A program made the translations under genes and the position numbers. This document shows positions 33,304 through 43,467 of a stretch of 64,000 bases of DNA, piece by piece. The DNA is from an uncultured Chloroflexales bacterium (GTDB lineage Bacteria; Chloroflexota; Chloroflexia; Chloroflexales; Chloroflexaceae), in assembly GCA_937918935.1 (NCBI GenBank), contig CAKZSI010000015.1:1-64000 (forward strand), given 5' to 3'. How positions within the stretch are numbered: the stretch's first letter is position 1; every line of letters starts with the position of its first letter. The notes beneath the pieces were generated by a model. That model was not told where the DNA came from, made no database searches, and saw nothing but the letters and a program-made list of their open reading frames with translations.

Positions 33304-34335
33304 TTAGCTGGTGGCGGCCAGCTCCCGCGTGAGGTCGGCGGCGGGAACGGCTTTGCAGCCGCTGACGTTCTGGCCGGCCCACAGGGGCGAAAAGTCGCCC
33401 CTGCCACAGCGTTCGGCCTCGGCGCGCAGGGGGGCAATGGCTGCGACGGCCAGCGGGAAGGGCGGCGCGGCGACATTGAGCGGGCCAGGTTCGCGCATCA
33501 AGCGGTTCACGATGCCGCGGGCGGGCCGGCCCGTGAAGAGGTTGGTAAGCGCGGTATGCGCGGCGCCTTCTCCGCGCAGCGCCGCGCGATGCACCGGCGT
33601 GGTACGCGCCTCGGGGCAGAGCAGGTAGGCCGTGCCGACCTGCACGCCCACAGCGCCAGCGCCGCGGCCACGCCTCGGGCATCGGCGATGCCCCCGGCGG
33701 CGATCACCGGGACCCTGACTGCCTGGACCATCTGGGGCACAAGCGCGAAGGCGCCCATGTGGGCGCTCAGATCGTCGAACAGGAAGTTGCCCCGGCGCCC
33801 GCCCGCTTCAAGCCCCTGGGCGATGATGGCAGCGACGCCCTGCGCCTCGAGCCAGCGGGACTCCGCCACGGTGGTCGCGGAAGCCAGGATCTTCGCTCCC
33901 CAGGATCTCACCCGTGCCAGCAGTTCGGACGCGGGCAGACCGAAGTGAAAGCTGACCACCGGCAGTGCGAAGGCGCTCAGCACCTCGGCGGCCTCGGCGC
34001 TGAAGGGCGCGCGCGCCGGCCCCGCGGAAACGGCCTCCGACGCCACGCCAGGCTCGTCATAGTATGGGGAGAGCAAGGCCCGCCAGACCGCTTCACGCGC
34101 AGGGTCTGGCGCGGGCGGCTGGTAGCAGAAGAAGTTTACATTGAAGGGACGGGACGTCGCGGGCAGTGAGGATGGCCAGTTCGTTCCGCAGGGCGTCCGG
34201 GCTGAGGGTGGCACAGGGCAGCGAGACCAGCCCGCCGGCGTTGGAAACGGACACCGCCAGGGCGCTGTCTTGCGCGCCCGCCATGGGCGCCTGAATGATG
34301 GGCAACGTGATGCCCGGGAGTTGTTGCAGGGTCAT
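33304..34335 (-). pseudogene. nitronate monooxygenase-like gene with two frameshifts
   Basis: From MTLQQLPGITLPIIQAPMAG (start 34335) the frame reads into a NMO/2-nitropropane dioxygenase N-terminus, but the continuation FNVNFFCYQPPAPDP is in another frame after about 34150. That frame runs through VSFHFGLP, IIAQGLEAGG and VIAAGGIADARGVAAALAL. The next block GVQVGTAYLLCPEA again needs a frame change near 33650 and continues to the stop at 33304. All family landmarks occur in the right order, so this is one gene broken twice (or two sequence errors). The intact enzyme would be a flavoprotein of ~340 residues. Confidence 0.85.
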
Positions 34336-34551
34336 ATTCCAAGCTCCGCTATGGATAGACGCTGCACGAGCACACTGGCCCTCCACGCCTCCCTCGAAGG
34401 GCGCCGCACCAGACTGGTATGATAGCGGGACTCGCCTGGGAAGACAAAGCCCCTGCCGACGCTCCGTTCGGGCAAGGACAGGGCGGAAAGGGGTAACGCC
34501 CCTCTGGTATACTCATACGGTATGTCCGCATACAGATACATCAGCAGAGGT

Positions 34552-34576
34552 CCGGGGACGCCTGGTTTCCCCGGCG
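34552..34576. repeat. partial palindrome-family copy
   Basis: ccggggacgcctggtttccccgg carries the right arm (GGTTTCCCC) of the family with a decayed left arm, eleven bases before the ABC ATPase start. Confidence 0.6.
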
Positions 34577-34586
34577 TAGCAACCCG

Positions 34587-35576
34587 ATGATTGAAGCGCA
34601 GCAACTTTCCAAACGGTTCGGCAATTTCGAGGCGGTGGGCGGGATTGACCTGGAAGTTCGTCCGGGCGAACTGTTGGCCCTGCTGGGACCGAACGGCGCC
34701 GGGAAGACGACCACGGTGCGCATGCTGGGTGCGATCCTGCGCCCGAGCGGGGGCCGCGCCCGGGTTGCCGGGCTGGATGTGGTGGAACAGGCCCAGGCGG
34801 TGCGCGGCAAGGTTGGCCTGCTCACCGAGTACCCCGGCCTGTACGGGCGCATGGCCGCGCTGGAGTACCTCGATTTCTTCGGCGCGCTGCTGGGCCTCGA
34901 CGCGCCGACGCGCCGCCGGCGCGCCGAGGCGCTGCTGCGGCAGTTCGGGCTGTGGGAGGCGCGCGAGCGCAAGCTGGACAGCTACTCCAAAGGCATGCGC
35001 CAGAAGGTGGCCCTGGTGCGGGCGCTCATCCACGACCCGCCAGTGCTCTTCCTCGACGAGCCGACGACGGCCATGGACCCGCAGAGCGCCCGCGTCGTGC
35101 GCGATGCGATTGGCGACTTGCGGCAGGCCGATCGCTCTATCTTGCTTACCACCCACAACCTGGCCGAGGCCGAGGTCCTCGCCGACCGCATTGCGATCAT
35201 CCGCGGCGGGCGCATCATCGCCCAGGGTTCCTTTGCTCAGTTAAGTCGGCAACTTCTCGGCGAGCCGCTGTTTGAACTGCGCCTGGCCTGCCCCGCCACA
35301 GCCGCACTGCCCTTCCTTGACGGCCTGGTCGCGGTCGAGGAGCAGGGTGATAACTACCTGCGCTACCGCTGCGCCGAGCCGCGGGCGGTAAACCCGCCCC
35401 TGCTGGCCCGCCTGGTCGAACATGGCCTCCCTGTCGTCGCACTTGCCGAAATGCCTCGCAGCCTGGAGGAGGTCTATCTGCGCATCGTTGCTGGTGAACG
35501 CGAAACGCCCTCACCGGTGACACAGCCATCCGAGACCGGGCTTGATCCAGCACTGTCCGGTGTAGCCCGACCCTGA
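34587..35576 (+). CDS. ABC transporter ATP-binding protein
   Basis: 329 residues from MIEAQQLSKRFGNF; no strong ribosome site. Walker A GPNGAGKTTTV, signature DSYSKGMRQKVALVRA (a variant of LSGGQ), Walker B PVLFLDEPTTAMD, switch His in LLTTHN. The C-terminal ~110 residues are a regulatory extension as in NatA/YhaQ-type exporters. No permease is adjacent; the ABC-2 permease at 60788 is a possible but distant partner. Confidence 0.92.
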   Translation: MIEAQQLSKRFGNFEAVGGIDLEVRPGELLALLGPNGAGKTTTVRMLGAILRPSGGRARVAGLDVVEQAQAVRGKVGLLTEYPGLYGRMAALEYLDFFGALLGLDAPTRRRRAEALLRQFGLWEARERKLDSYSKGMRQKVALVRALIHDPPVLFLDEPTTAMDPQSARVVRDAIGDLRQADRSILLTTHNLAEAEVLADRIAIIRGGRIIAQGSFAQLSRQLLGEPLFELRLACPATAALPFLDGLVAVEEQGDNYLRYRCAEPRAVNPPLLARLVEHGLPVVALAEMPRSLEEVYLRIVAGERETPSPVTQPSETGLDPALSGVARP

Positions 35577-35912
35577 ACCGGGGAGATCCTGCACTCATGC
35601 CACCCACATGGATGGTAGTGGCACGCGCTTCCAGTTCTGGGCCAGCGCAGGATTAGTATATCCAGCACAGTTATATTGAATATTGTAAAAGCTGCGCAGC
35701 TTCACCGCACCGGAACGGGAAATACTGCGGGAGACTGCGGCCCCTTCCTCCCTGCGGAGACGAAGTCTCGTTGTAAGATGCAGCACGCTGTTTTCCGCAG
35801 CCCTGCCGCAAGGAATGAAGAAATAGACATTGTGACAAAAAAGCTCTGAAATCCGTCTATCAGTGCTGAGATTGTATACTCAAAACATAACCTGTAGTAT
35901 ATCGGCCCTGCT
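35577..35912. promoter_or_regulatory. intergenic region upstream of the sensor kinase
   Basis: AT-rich for this genome, with attgtatactcaaaacataa just before the kinase start, where a -10-like TATACT is present at about 35875-35880. No gene found. Confidence 0.4.
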
Positions 35913-38876
35913 ATGATGACGCACCATTTACCACTGTACACCATTCTCCTCGGTTCCGCATCAATTCTATCAAGCGCGCTGGCGATCCATGCCTGGCGCC
36001 ACCGTCAGATTGCAGGCGCTTTGAGTCTGTCTATCCTTATGGCTCTGGTTGCCGGATGGTCACTGGGGTATGCGTTCGAGCTTGGCGTTACGGATCTGGC
36101 GACAAAGGTTTTCTGGGGACGTCTGGAGTATATTCCGATAGCCGTCATTCCTCTTGTCTGGCTGCTGTTCGCCGTCGAGTACGCGCAGCATGAGGTACGA
36201 TCTGCACGCAAGGTTCTGATCGGGCTGTCAATCGCGCCAGTCATCACCATACTGTTGCAGCTCACCGGCGACTGGCACGGCCTGGTGTGGAGCAGCACCC
36301 GCATCAACTCCGATGGCCCGTTTCCAATCTTACAAGTCACGTATGGACCCTGGTTCTGGGTACATACGGTCTCTTCCTATCTGCTGCTGCTGCTCGGCAG
36401 TCTCCTGATGGTTCAGCAAATCCGCCGGACAAACTACCTGTTTCGCTGGCGATCAGTCTTGTTGCTCAGCGCGGTGCTGCTACCCTGGTCGGGCAACGCC
36501 ATCTATCTCGCGGGAGTAAGTGAACTGGATCTGACACCGTTCGCTTTCATGCTTACGGGGTTGTTATTGACCTGGAGCATCGTCGGGTTTCGCCTGCTCG
36601 ACCTCAAACCGACGGCGCGTGAGGTGGTGCTCGAGAGCATGCGCGATGGCGTGCTGGTCCTTGACCAGCAGCGACGCATCGTGGATCTGAATCCGTCCGC
36701 CGCAAGGATCTTCGGCGTGACTCCGGTTCAAGTTATCGGTCAGGCGGTGGAACGTCTGCACGAGGGTCTGCATTGTTGCCTCCACGAAGGCGCCGCGGCG
36801 CCCGATTCGCAGGGGGAATTGAGCGTCGGCGCTGGCGCGGAGCGACGCATCTTTGAATGGCGCGCCTCGCCAGTGCACGATCGCTACGGACGCGCCGGGG
36901 GACGCATTGTGCTCCTCCGTGACGTGACCGAGGAACGGCGTAGCGCGGAAGAGCGCCTGCAGTTAATCGCTATGGTTGAGCATAGTGATGATCTGATCGG
37001 CATGGCCGATCTCCAGGGCAGGATGCTCTATCTTAACGCCGGGGGCTTGCGGATGATCGGCCTGAGCAGTCTGGAGGCGGCGCTCGAGCGGGTGATGTTT
37101 GAGTTTCTTTTCCCCGAAGATCTTTCCTATTTCTACGAAACCATCGTCCCGGAGGTGCAGCGGCTCGGTCACTGGCGCGGCGATATCAGGTACCGGCACT
37201 TTGAGAGCGGGGCGCCCATTCCTATCTACGCCAGCATCTTTCTGGTTCGCAGCCTGGAAACGGACGAGCCGCGGGCCTTCGCCACCGTCAGCCGCGACAT
37301 CACCGCCCGCAAACGCGCTGAAACACTGTTGCGCCAGCAGGCCCACTACCTGACCGTACTGAACGCCATGGGCCAGGCAGCCATCGAGATTAGCAGTACG
37401 GATCTCCTCCTCCAGACCCTCTCCTGCCAGATGGGCGAGTTGCTGGACGCGGACGCCTGCTGGATCGAGCGCGAGTCGCTCGCGGTGACGTCGGCCGTTG
37501 CCGTGATGGCAACTCATGAGCATCGAGATGGCGCTGAGAAGGTTGCCGTCGTGGAACGGAAAGCGGCAGTACCAGCCGCACCGGATGGCGTCGTTATTAT
37601 CGAAGACTTGCAGCACGGCTACGTGGATACGCCCGACCTCAGCACTGAGTACTGTTCGGCAATGGTGGTTCCGCTATTAAATGGCGGCGAACGGATTGGC
37701 CGGGCGGTCGTCGCCTTTCGCCAGCCGCGCCGCTTTACTCCCGAAGAGATCACCATGGGCGAACAGGCCGGACGGCAGATCGCCCTGGCGCTTTCCCGTG
37801 CCAAACTGTACGAAGAAGTGACCAGCCAGAACCGCCGGCTGGAAGCCATGATCAGCACGAGCCGCGACGGCGTGGCGCTCGTAGGGGTCAATCAGCGCAT
37901 CCTGGTCCTGAATCAGGCGACGCTGCGCCTGCTGGATCTGCCCGGAACACCCGCAGACTGGACGGGACGCCACCTGAGGGAGATGATCGAAACCGTTGGC
38001 CGCGCCAATCCAGAGATTGCAACAATCATCGAAACTGAGCTGCGACGGGTGCTCGGTGGCGACCGGACGCCTGGCACGGGTGAATTTACGTGCGGTTCGC
38101 ACACGGTGGTCTGGCAAACCTTCCAGGTACGCGCCAGCGCACCTGCCTCGGGCCGGCTGGTGGTGTTGCGCGATATTAGTGAGGAGCGTGCTCTTGATCA
38201 GATGCGCAACGATCTGATCCATACCATGGTCCACGACCTGCGCAATCCGCTTACTGCCATCCACGCTGCGCTCAGTTTACTTCAACTCTTTCCCGATACC
38301 AGCAGGGAGGTCAAGGAAACGACCCAGATAGCAATGGAGAGTTCCCAGAAAATGTTAAAGATGGTGAGTGATATTCTTGATCTTAACCGCCTGGAAAGCC
38401 GCAAGCTACCATTGCACCGCATAAAGATAGCGCTGCCCGCGATCATCGCTAACACAGTCGCACAACTGACGCCAGCGGCCAGAGCCAGGAACCAGCGCTT
38501 GATGTATGATGTTCCCGAAGAGTTACCATCAGTATATATTGATTTAGATATAACCCAAAGAGTGCTACAAAATTTAATCGTAAATGCGATAAAATTCACC
38601 CCAGAACATGGCCTCATTTCAATAGAGGTCTTTCAGCGTGACGAACGGCCCGGCGAATTGCTGGTGGCGATCCGTGACACCGGCCCTGGCGTTCCCGAGG
38701 CGCTGCGGAAACGTCTGTTTGGAAAGTTTGTCAAGGGCGATCACCCCGAAAGCGGCAGCGGTCTGGGGCTGGCCTTCTGCCGGCTGGCCGTCGAGGCCCA
38801 CGGCGGCACGATTGAAGTCTCCAGCACACCAGGACAGGGAAGCACCTTCACCTTCAGCCTGCCGGTCGCGGCGTAA
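35913..38876 (+). CDS. hybrid-input sensor histidine kinase: 7TM, PAS, PAS, GAF, PAS, HisKA, HATPase
   Basis: 987 residues. The N-terminal ~220 residues form seven hydrophobic helices of the HisKA_7TM type (YTILLGSASILSSALAIHAW, FWGRLEYIPIAVIPLVWLLF, WFWVHTVSSYLLLLLGSLLM). PAS domains follow at ~230-345 (MRDGVLVLDQQRRIVDLNPS) and ~350-470 (DLIGMADLQGRMLYLNAGGL), a GAF domain at ~485-635 and a PAS domain at ~640-755. The phosphoacceptor His is in MVHDLRNPLTAIHAALS (~770); HATPase boxes are NLIVNAIKF, DTGPGVPEALRKRLF and GSGLGLAF. No receiver partner is adjacent. It is convergent with the end of the gas-vesicle operon, three bases apart. Confidence 0.93.
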   Translation: MMTHHLPLYTILLGSASILSSALAIHAWRHRQIAGALSLSILMALVAGWSLGYAFELGVTDLATKVFWGRLEYIPIAVIPLVWLLFAVEYAQHEVRSARKVLIGLSIAPVITILLQLTGDWHGLVWSSTRINSDGPFPILQVTYGPWFWVHTVSSYLLLLLGSLLMVQQIRRTNYLFRWRSVLLLSAVLLPWSGNAIYLAGVSELDLTPFAFMLTGLLLTWSIVGFRLLDLKPTAREVVLESMRDGVLVLDQQRRIVDLNPSAARIFGVTPVQVIGQAVERLHEGLHCCLHEGAAAPDSQGELSVGAGAERRIFEWRASPVHDRYGRAGGRIVLLRDVTEERRSAEERLQLIAMVEHSDDLIGMADLQGRMLYLNAGGLRMIGLSSLEAALERVMFEFLFPEDLSYFYETIVPEVQRLGHWRGDIRYRHFESGAPIPIYASIFLVRSLETDEPRAFATVSRDITARKRAETLLRQQAHYLTVLNAMGQAAIEISSTDLLLQTLSCQMGELLDADACWIERESLAVTSAVAVMATHEHRDGAEKVAVVERKAAVPAAPDGVVIIEDLQHGYVDTPDLSTEYCSAMVVPLLNGGERIGRAVVAFRQPRRFTPEEITMGEQAGRQIALALSRAKLYEEVTSQNRRLEAMISTSRDGVALVGVNQRILVLNQATLRLLDLPGTPADWTGRHLREMIETVGRANPEIATIIETELRRVLGGDRTPGTGEFTCGSHTVVWQTFQVRASAPASGRLVVLRDISEERALDQMRNDLIHTMVHDLRNPLTAIHAALSLLQLFPDTSREVKETTQIAMESSQKMLKMVSDILDLNRLESRKLPLHRIKIALPAIIANTVAQLTPAARARNQRLMYDVPEELPSVYIDLDITQRVLQNLIVNAIKFTPEHGLISIEVFQRDERPGELLVAIRDTGPGVPEALRKRLFGKFVKGDHPESGSGLGLAFCRLAVEAHGGTIEVSSTPGQGSTFTFSLPVAA

Positions 38877-38878
38877 GG

Positions 38879-39310
38879 CTATAACAGGTTCCCCAGGGGG
38901 CCGAGGTTGAGGTTCAGTTCCTCGCCCTCCAGGCCGAAGATGACCTTGAGTTCTTCCATGCGCCGCTCCAGACGCATGAAGGTCTCGCCGAGACGTTCGA
39001 TCTCCTCGTCGCTGACCGTCCCGCGTTCGATGCGCCGCAGGGCCTGGCGCTCCATCAGTTGCCGCAGCAATTCAATCAGGGTCAGTACCAGTTTAGCCAG
39101 GCCGCGCTCAACCTCTTCGGGATCGGCATCAATCCGCTGTGGAAGCGCCGTGCAGGCGCGTTCCAGTTCAGCAGCGAACTCCGCCGGGTCGCCCGTGCTG
39201 TGAAGTACTTTGTGTTGCAGGGCGAGCAGTGTGTCGCCTTCGGAGGGAATCGGCGACGGCGACGTTGCGGGCTGCGCCGTGGCCTGGTGTGGAACTGGCA
39301 AGGCCGGCAT
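38879..39310 (-). CDS. gvpK: gas vesicle protein GvpK
   Basis: 143 residues; GGAGAG upstream. The core RIDADPEEVERGLAKLVLTL, IELLRQLMERQALRRIE, EEIERLGETFMRLERRMEEL and the tail LNLNLGPLGNLL match GvpK closely. The ~50-residue Pro/Ser-rich N-terminus is variable. It is the last gene of the gvp operon. Confidence 0.95.
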   Translation of the reverse strand: MPALPVPHQATAQPATSPSPIPSEGDTLLALQHKVLHSTGDPAEFAAELERACTALPQRIDADPEEVERGLAKLVLTLIELLRQLMERQALRRIERGTVSDEEIERLGETFMRLERRMEELKVIFGLEGEELNLNLGPLGNLL

Positions 39311-39316
39311 CGGTGA

Positions 39317-40000
39317 TTACTCTCCTTCAACAAAATGGTAGGCCGGCCAGGGGCCGGTACAGAGGAGGCGCAGGTCCGGGTTGGCCGCGCCAAGGGCGCC
39401 AACGGTGGCACGGAACGGATCGATGGCTTCGCGGGGGATCAGATAGGCGGCGCTGAGCAGGATGCATTCGTGAGGTAGTACCTGATGGGTATGAGCAGCC
39501 GCCAGTTCATTCAGCGCGGCGTGGAGGGCGCCGGCACGCTGCCGGGCCTCGCGCAGCCGCGCTTCGCGGGCCTGCGCCTCGGCCATACGCCGGGCCAGGT
39601 AGGCGCGCCCGTTCTCCGCCTCCGCTGGACGCGATACCGGCAGGGGCGCCTCCGCCGACCAGAGGGCGCGCACGCTTACCTCGACCCGCCCGGCCACGCG
39701 CGCCAGTCCGGCCACGAAGCGGTCGTGGCGCTCGCCCAGCAGCGCCAGCAGCGCCGCCTCGTCGGGCAGCAGGGCGCCGAAGCGGACCGGCAGCACGCCG
39801 CGACCATCGAGTAGACGTTCCACAACCTCCTCGTGCCGCCAGAGGTGCGCCGCTTCGGGGCGTGGAGCGGGGCCTTCGTGGTGACTGTAGATCGCCGCAA
39901 CCTCACCCCACGCGCTGCACTGCACCGGCTGACCGCCAAGCCCGGTGTTGGGCGGCAGTGGCGCGGTGGGGCGGTTGATAATGGCGTACAGGTAGAGCAT
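39317..40000 (-). CDS. gas vesicle protein GvpF/GvpL family (third copy)
   Basis: 227 residues from MLYLYAIINRP. Family landmarks: LYAIINRPTAPL, RHEEVVERLLDGRGVLPVRF, then a coiled region (RRMAEAQAREARLREARQRA), and the closing GPWPAYHFVE. GvpF/L proteins coat or nucleate the growing vesicle with GvpA. Three paralogues occur in this operon (also 40355 and 44319). Confidence 0.92.
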   Translation of the reverse strand: MLYLYAIINRPTAPLPPNTGLGGQPVQCSAWGEVAAIYSHHEGPAPRPEAAHLWRHEEVVERLLDGRGVLPVRFGALLPDEAALLALLGERHDRFVAGLARVAGRVEVSVRALWSAEAPLPVSRPAEAENGRAYLARRMAEAQAREARLREARQRAGALHAALNELAAAHTHQVLPHECILLSAAYLIPREAIDPFRATVGALGAANPDLRLLCTGPWPAYHFVEGE

Positions 40001-40143
40001 AGGACGATCTGTGCGGGTGAATAAACTCCGGGTCAACCTGGAAGCGCGGGCCGGTCGTTCGGCCCGGGGCTTATTCGCGCTGTTCAACAGGCAGCAGAGG
40101 CGCCTGTTCACCCCTCTCCTGGGAGCAGGGAAACTCGATTATG

Positions 40144-40362
40144 CTACGCTTGCCCGGGTGTGGCAGGTAGCGCCGGGATGCCGGTGCGTATGGCCTCGAG
40201 GTTATCCACCGAGGTCAGGAGCAAGCGCAGGCCCAGGTAGATCAGATCGACGTTGGCAACAGAGATGGTGATATCACCGCTGATGATGACCCCCTTGTCG
40301 AGAATGCGGTCGAGGAGGTCAAGCAGAGTCACCTCACGTTCGACGACCAGATGCTCAGGCAT
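40144..40362 (-). CDS. small GvpA/J/M-family protein (GvpM/GvpS-like)
   Basis: 72 residues. [40 protein letters not shown] is the GvpA-family helix-strand-strand-helix core with the VDLIYLGLR variant typical of minor members such as GvpM or GvpS rather than the structural GvpA. The start overlaps the stop of the upstream gvpF/L gene by eight bases. Confidence 0.88.
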   Translation of the reverse strand: MPEHLVVEREVTLLDLLDRILDKGVIISGDITISVANVDLIYLGLRLLLTSVDNLEAIRTGIPALPATPGQA

Positions 40363-41188
40363 GAGTGTGCTCCTCTACAGGCGAGTTTACGAAACTATAC
40401 GCCGGCCATGGACCGCTCAAGGTGAAGGAGAACGCGGGATAGGCGGAGGCAAGACAATCCAGTGTGGCCAGAAAGGCTTCGAGGTTGGAACTATCAACCA
40501 GATAGGCGCACTTGAATACCGGTTGCCCCTCAGACGGCACGCCCGCAGGCGCAGCGCCGTCAATCACTGAGGCGACAGATTCGGCGGCAAGGCGCGCGTG
40601 TGCCTCGCGCGCGCACGTCTCGATGGCCCGGGCCACCTCCTCGCGCAGGATCTGCTCACGCTGCCTGGCCAGCAGATAAGCCGCGCCCGCAGACCGGCCC
40701 CGCTGGCGGGCGTCCAGGTCCTGGATGCGAGCGCAGGTAGCGACGATCTGCGCGGCCAGGCGCGCCTCATCCATACTGATCTTCAGCCCCCATTCCTGCC
40801 GTCCGGCCAGGCGCGTCAGGGCTTCGCGGAAGCGAGGCGCGTGCTCGATCACCATCGCGCGCACACCCGCCGCGTCATGGAAGACGGTTCCAAAGCGCAG
40901 CGGTATGACCGTTGCCTGGCACGATGCGCGCGCCAGCACCTCTTGATGGGCGCGCACCTGCGCCTCGATCCAGGCCGGGTCATCCTGGCAGGCGCGCAGG
41001 GCCTCCGGTGTGAAGGCGGCCAGAGGCACGGGGCTGACAATCGCCACCAGATCCTCGACGACCAGCAGTTCCACCGGTGCGCCCCGTCCTACGCCAGGTG
41101 CCAGACCTTTCGGCGAACCATCGGTGATACCGTAGACGTAGTAGCCGTGCTGTTCGAATCCGGGAGAGCCTGGTTCGGTTATGGGCAT
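40355..41188 (-). CDS. gas vesicle protein GvpF/GvpL family (second copy)
   Basis: 277 residues; GGAGAAA upstream. YYVYGITDG, VEDLVAIVSPVPLAAFTPEA, HQEVLARASCQATVIPLRFG, a helical middle (EQILREEVARAIETCAREAH), KCAYLVDSSNLEAFLATLDC and the closing LSGPWPAYSFVN. It follows the CDC48-like ATPase gene, from which a hairpin (41203-41229) separates it. Confidence 0.92.
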   Translation of the reverse strand: MPITEPGSPGFEQHGYYVYGITDGSPKGLAPGVGRGAPVELLVVEDLVAIVSPVPLAAFTPEALRACQDDPAWIEAQVRAHQEVLARASCQATVIPLRFGTVFHDAAGVRAMVIEHAPRFREALTRLAGRQEWGLKISMDEARLAAQIVATCARIQDLDARQRGRSAGAAYLLARQREQILREEVARAIETCAREAHARLAAESVASVIDGAAPAGVPSEGQPVFKCAYLVDSSNLEAFLATLDCLASAYPAFSFTLSGPWPAYSFVNSPVEEHTHA

Positions 41189-41202
41189 AGGTTTTCTCCA
41201 TT

Positions 41203-41229
41203 GAGGAGCAACGCTCCGCGTTGCTCCTC
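41203..41229 (-). other. 11-bp hairpin in gvp operon leader of gvpF/L-2
   Basis: GAGGAGCAACG-CTCCG-CGTTGCTCCTC: perfect 11-bp arms with a 5-base loop, in the 108-base gap between the CDC48-like gene and gvpF/L-2. It is not followed by a T-run, so RNA stabilisation, processing or attenuation is more likely than full termination. Confidence 0.65.
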
Positions 41230-41296
41230 CGGGTACTCTTCATCGAGTGTCTGCTGACAGGTGTTCTCAGTGCCCCGGAGAGATGGCAGTGGCTCC

Positions 41297-43393
41297 TCAG
41301 CCTTTGCCCAGGGCGGCCAGGAAGTGGCGCTGTTCAACCTGGAGCCGACCCGGATCGGCGTCACCGGCGGCGAGGCGTTCACGTACCGCTGCCAGGGCCG
41401 CGCGCCGGCAGAGACCGGCCAGGTCGGCGCCGCTTGCTCCGGCAGTGGCGGAAGCCAGAGCCGCCAGGTTCACGTCGGGAGCGAGGGGCATGGTCCGAGT
41501 GTGTACGGTCAGGATGGCTGCGCGGGCCGGCTCATCGGGCAGCGGCAGTTCAATGACGAGTTCGAACCGTCCGGGGCGCAGCAGGGCCGGATCGATCCGG
41601 TCAATCCGGTTGGTGGCCCCGAGCACCAGCACGCCGCGCAGTTCCTCGATGCCATCGAGTTCAGTGAGTAACTGGCCGACCAGGCGTTCCGCCACCTGGC
41701 TGGCGTCGCCGCCACGGGACGGGGCCAGGGCGTCAAGTTCGTCGAAGAAGATCAGACACGGCGCAGCCTGCCGCGCGGTGTGAAAGAGCTTGCGCAGGGC
41801 CCGCTCCGACTCGCCGACCCACATGCTGAACAGTTGCGGGCCTTTGACGGGAATGAAGTTGGCCTCGCTGGCGCGGGCCAGGGCCGCAGCCACGAGGGTC
41901 TTGCCCGTACCGGGCGGGCCGTGGAGCAGAATGCCGCGCGGAGGTCGGATGCCGGCCCGTTCCAGCAACGCGCCGTGGTGCAAAGGCCAGACAACTGCCT
42001 CGGTAAGCGCCTGCCGCACCGTCTCCAGTCCGCCTACATCCTCCCAACTGACCGCGGGTCGCTCGGCGAACAACTCGCGCCCGGCCGAGGGAACAATCTC
42101 GGTCAGCGCGGCCATGAAGTCGGCGGCGGTCACGTGCAGGTCTTGCACGGCAACGGTCGTGGCGCCGCGGTCAAGTTCGGGCATGGCCCGACGCAGGGCG
42201 CTCATCGCGGCCTCACGGCAGAGGGCGGCCAGATCAGCCCCGACGTAGCCGTGGGTGCGCGCAGCAAGGGTGTGCAGATCAACATCATCAGCCAGGGGCA
42301 TGCCACGGGTGTGGATCTCGAGGATCTCGTGGCGTCCGGCGGCATCGGGGATGCTGATGCTGATCTCGCGGTCGAAGCGGCCAGGGCGTCGCAGGGCCGG
42401 ATCGAGCGTGTTAGGGAGATTGGTGGCGCCAATGACAATCACGTTGCCCCGCGACTCGAGACCGTCCATCAGGGTCAGGAGCTGGGCCACGACGCGGCGC
42501 TCGATCTGGCGATCGCCGCCCATATCTTCGCGACGCGGGGCGATGGCGTCAATCTCGTCAATGAAAAGAATCGCCGGGGCGCGGCGGCGGGCCTCTTCAA
42601 AGGCATTGCGCAGATTGGACTCGGAGGCGCCGTAATAGCGGTCAATGATCTCCGGGCCGTTGATGTGAATGAAATGGGCGCTGGTCTCGGCAGCGACGGC
42701 GCGGGCGATCAGTGTTTTACCGCAGCCGGGCGGCCCGTGGAGCAGCACACCCTTCGGCGGATCGATGCCCAGGCGAGCAAAGACCTCAGGGTGGCGCAGG
42801 GGCAGTTCGATCATCTCGCGGATGCGGCGCAATTCGCGGCCCAGGCCGCCGATGTCTTCGTAGGTGATCGTGCCTGGAGCGGTTGTGGGCCGTTCACCGC
42901 CCAGGACGATCTCGGCGCCGGGGCCAATCAGCACCGGGCCGGGGGGCACAGTTTCGGCCACCATAAGGTTCTGCGCACGCGATCCGAACAGCGTCACCCG
43001 CACCCGATCACCGGCAAGCACCGGCAACCCTTCGAGCAAACGCGCCAGTTGCGGGGCCAACCCGCCCGGCAGCGGCCCACCCTCGGCCACGAGGGTCAGG
43101 CGGCGCGCCGGCGCCACGGCGACCGGCTCGATCCGCACCCGCTCACCGAGCGCGACCCCGGCATTGGCGCGCATGATCCCATCCATCTGTGCCAGGCCCT
43201 GCCCGCGCTGTTCGGTGTAGGTGGGCATGAGCCGGCCCACGGTGGCGCGTGCACCACTGATGCGCACCACATCGCCAATGGAGGCGCCCAGCCGGGCAAT
43301 TGTCTGCGGGTCCATACGGATCAGACCTCGCCCGACGTCTTTCGCGGGGGCCTCGGCGACACGAAGTTCAATCATTGAAGGAGAAGGCTCCAT
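41297..43393 (-). CDS. CDC48/VAT-type double AAA+ ATPase of the gas-vesicle cluster
   Basis: 698 residues from [12 protein letters not shown], chosen because GAGGAAA stands about 9 bases upstream; MIELRV at 43375 is the alternative. An N-terminal double-psi barrel domain ([31 protein letters not shown]) is followed by two AAA modules: D1 with [13 protein letters not shown] and [13 protein letters not shown]2 with [13 protein letters not shown] and [12 protein letters not shown]. Both have arginine-finger regions ([37 protein letters not shown]). Such ATPases unfold or remodel proteins. Placement inside the operon suggests a chaperone role in vesicle assembly. Confidence 0.93.
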   Translation of the reverse strand: MEPSPSMIELRVAEAPAKDVGRGLIRMDPQTIARLGASIGDVVRISGARATVGRLMPTYTEQRGQGLAQMDGIMRANAGVALGERVRIEPVAVAPARRLTLVAEGGPLPGGLAPQLARLLEGLPVLAGDRVRVTLFGSRAQNLMVAETVPPGPVLIGPGAEIVLGGERPTTAPGTITYEDIGGLGRELRRIREMIELPLRHPEVFARLGIDPPKGVLLHGPPGCGKTLIARAVAAETSAHFIHINGPEIIDRYYGASESNLRNAFEEARRRAPAILFIDEIDAIAPRREDMGGDRQIERRVVAQLLTLMDGLESRGNVIVIGATNLPNTLDPALRRPGRFDREISISIPDAAGRHEILEIHTRGMPLADDVDLHTLAARTHGYVGADLAALCREAAMSALRRAMPELDRGATTVAVQDLHVTAADFMAALTEIVPSAGRELFAERPAVSWEDVGGLETVRQALTEAVVWPLHHGALLERAGIRPPRGILLHGPPGTGKTLVAAALARASEANFIPVKGPQLFSMWVGESERALRKLFHTARQAAPCLIFFDELDALAPSRGGDASQVAERLVGQLLTELDGIEELRGVLVLGATNRIDRIDPALLRPGRFELVIELPLPDEPARAAILTVHTRTMPLAPDVNLAALASATAGASGADLAGLCRRAALAAVRERLAAGDADPGRLQVEQRHFLAALGKG

Positions 43394-43467
43394 GCGCAAT
43401 CTTTTCCTCATTTCGGCGGGAGTGGCGTGCGCCGCAGGCCCCCGCCGTGCCTCCCCTCATACCGGCC

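Noticed and set aside
34587-35576. Pairing of the ABC ATPase with the permease at 60788 as one transporter
   Set aside because: They are 25 kb apart with no shared operon; no evidence beyond family type.
41203-41229. Hairpin as a true rho-independent terminator
   Set aside because: No T-run after the stem and gvp genes continue downstream on the same strand; listed as a hairpin only.
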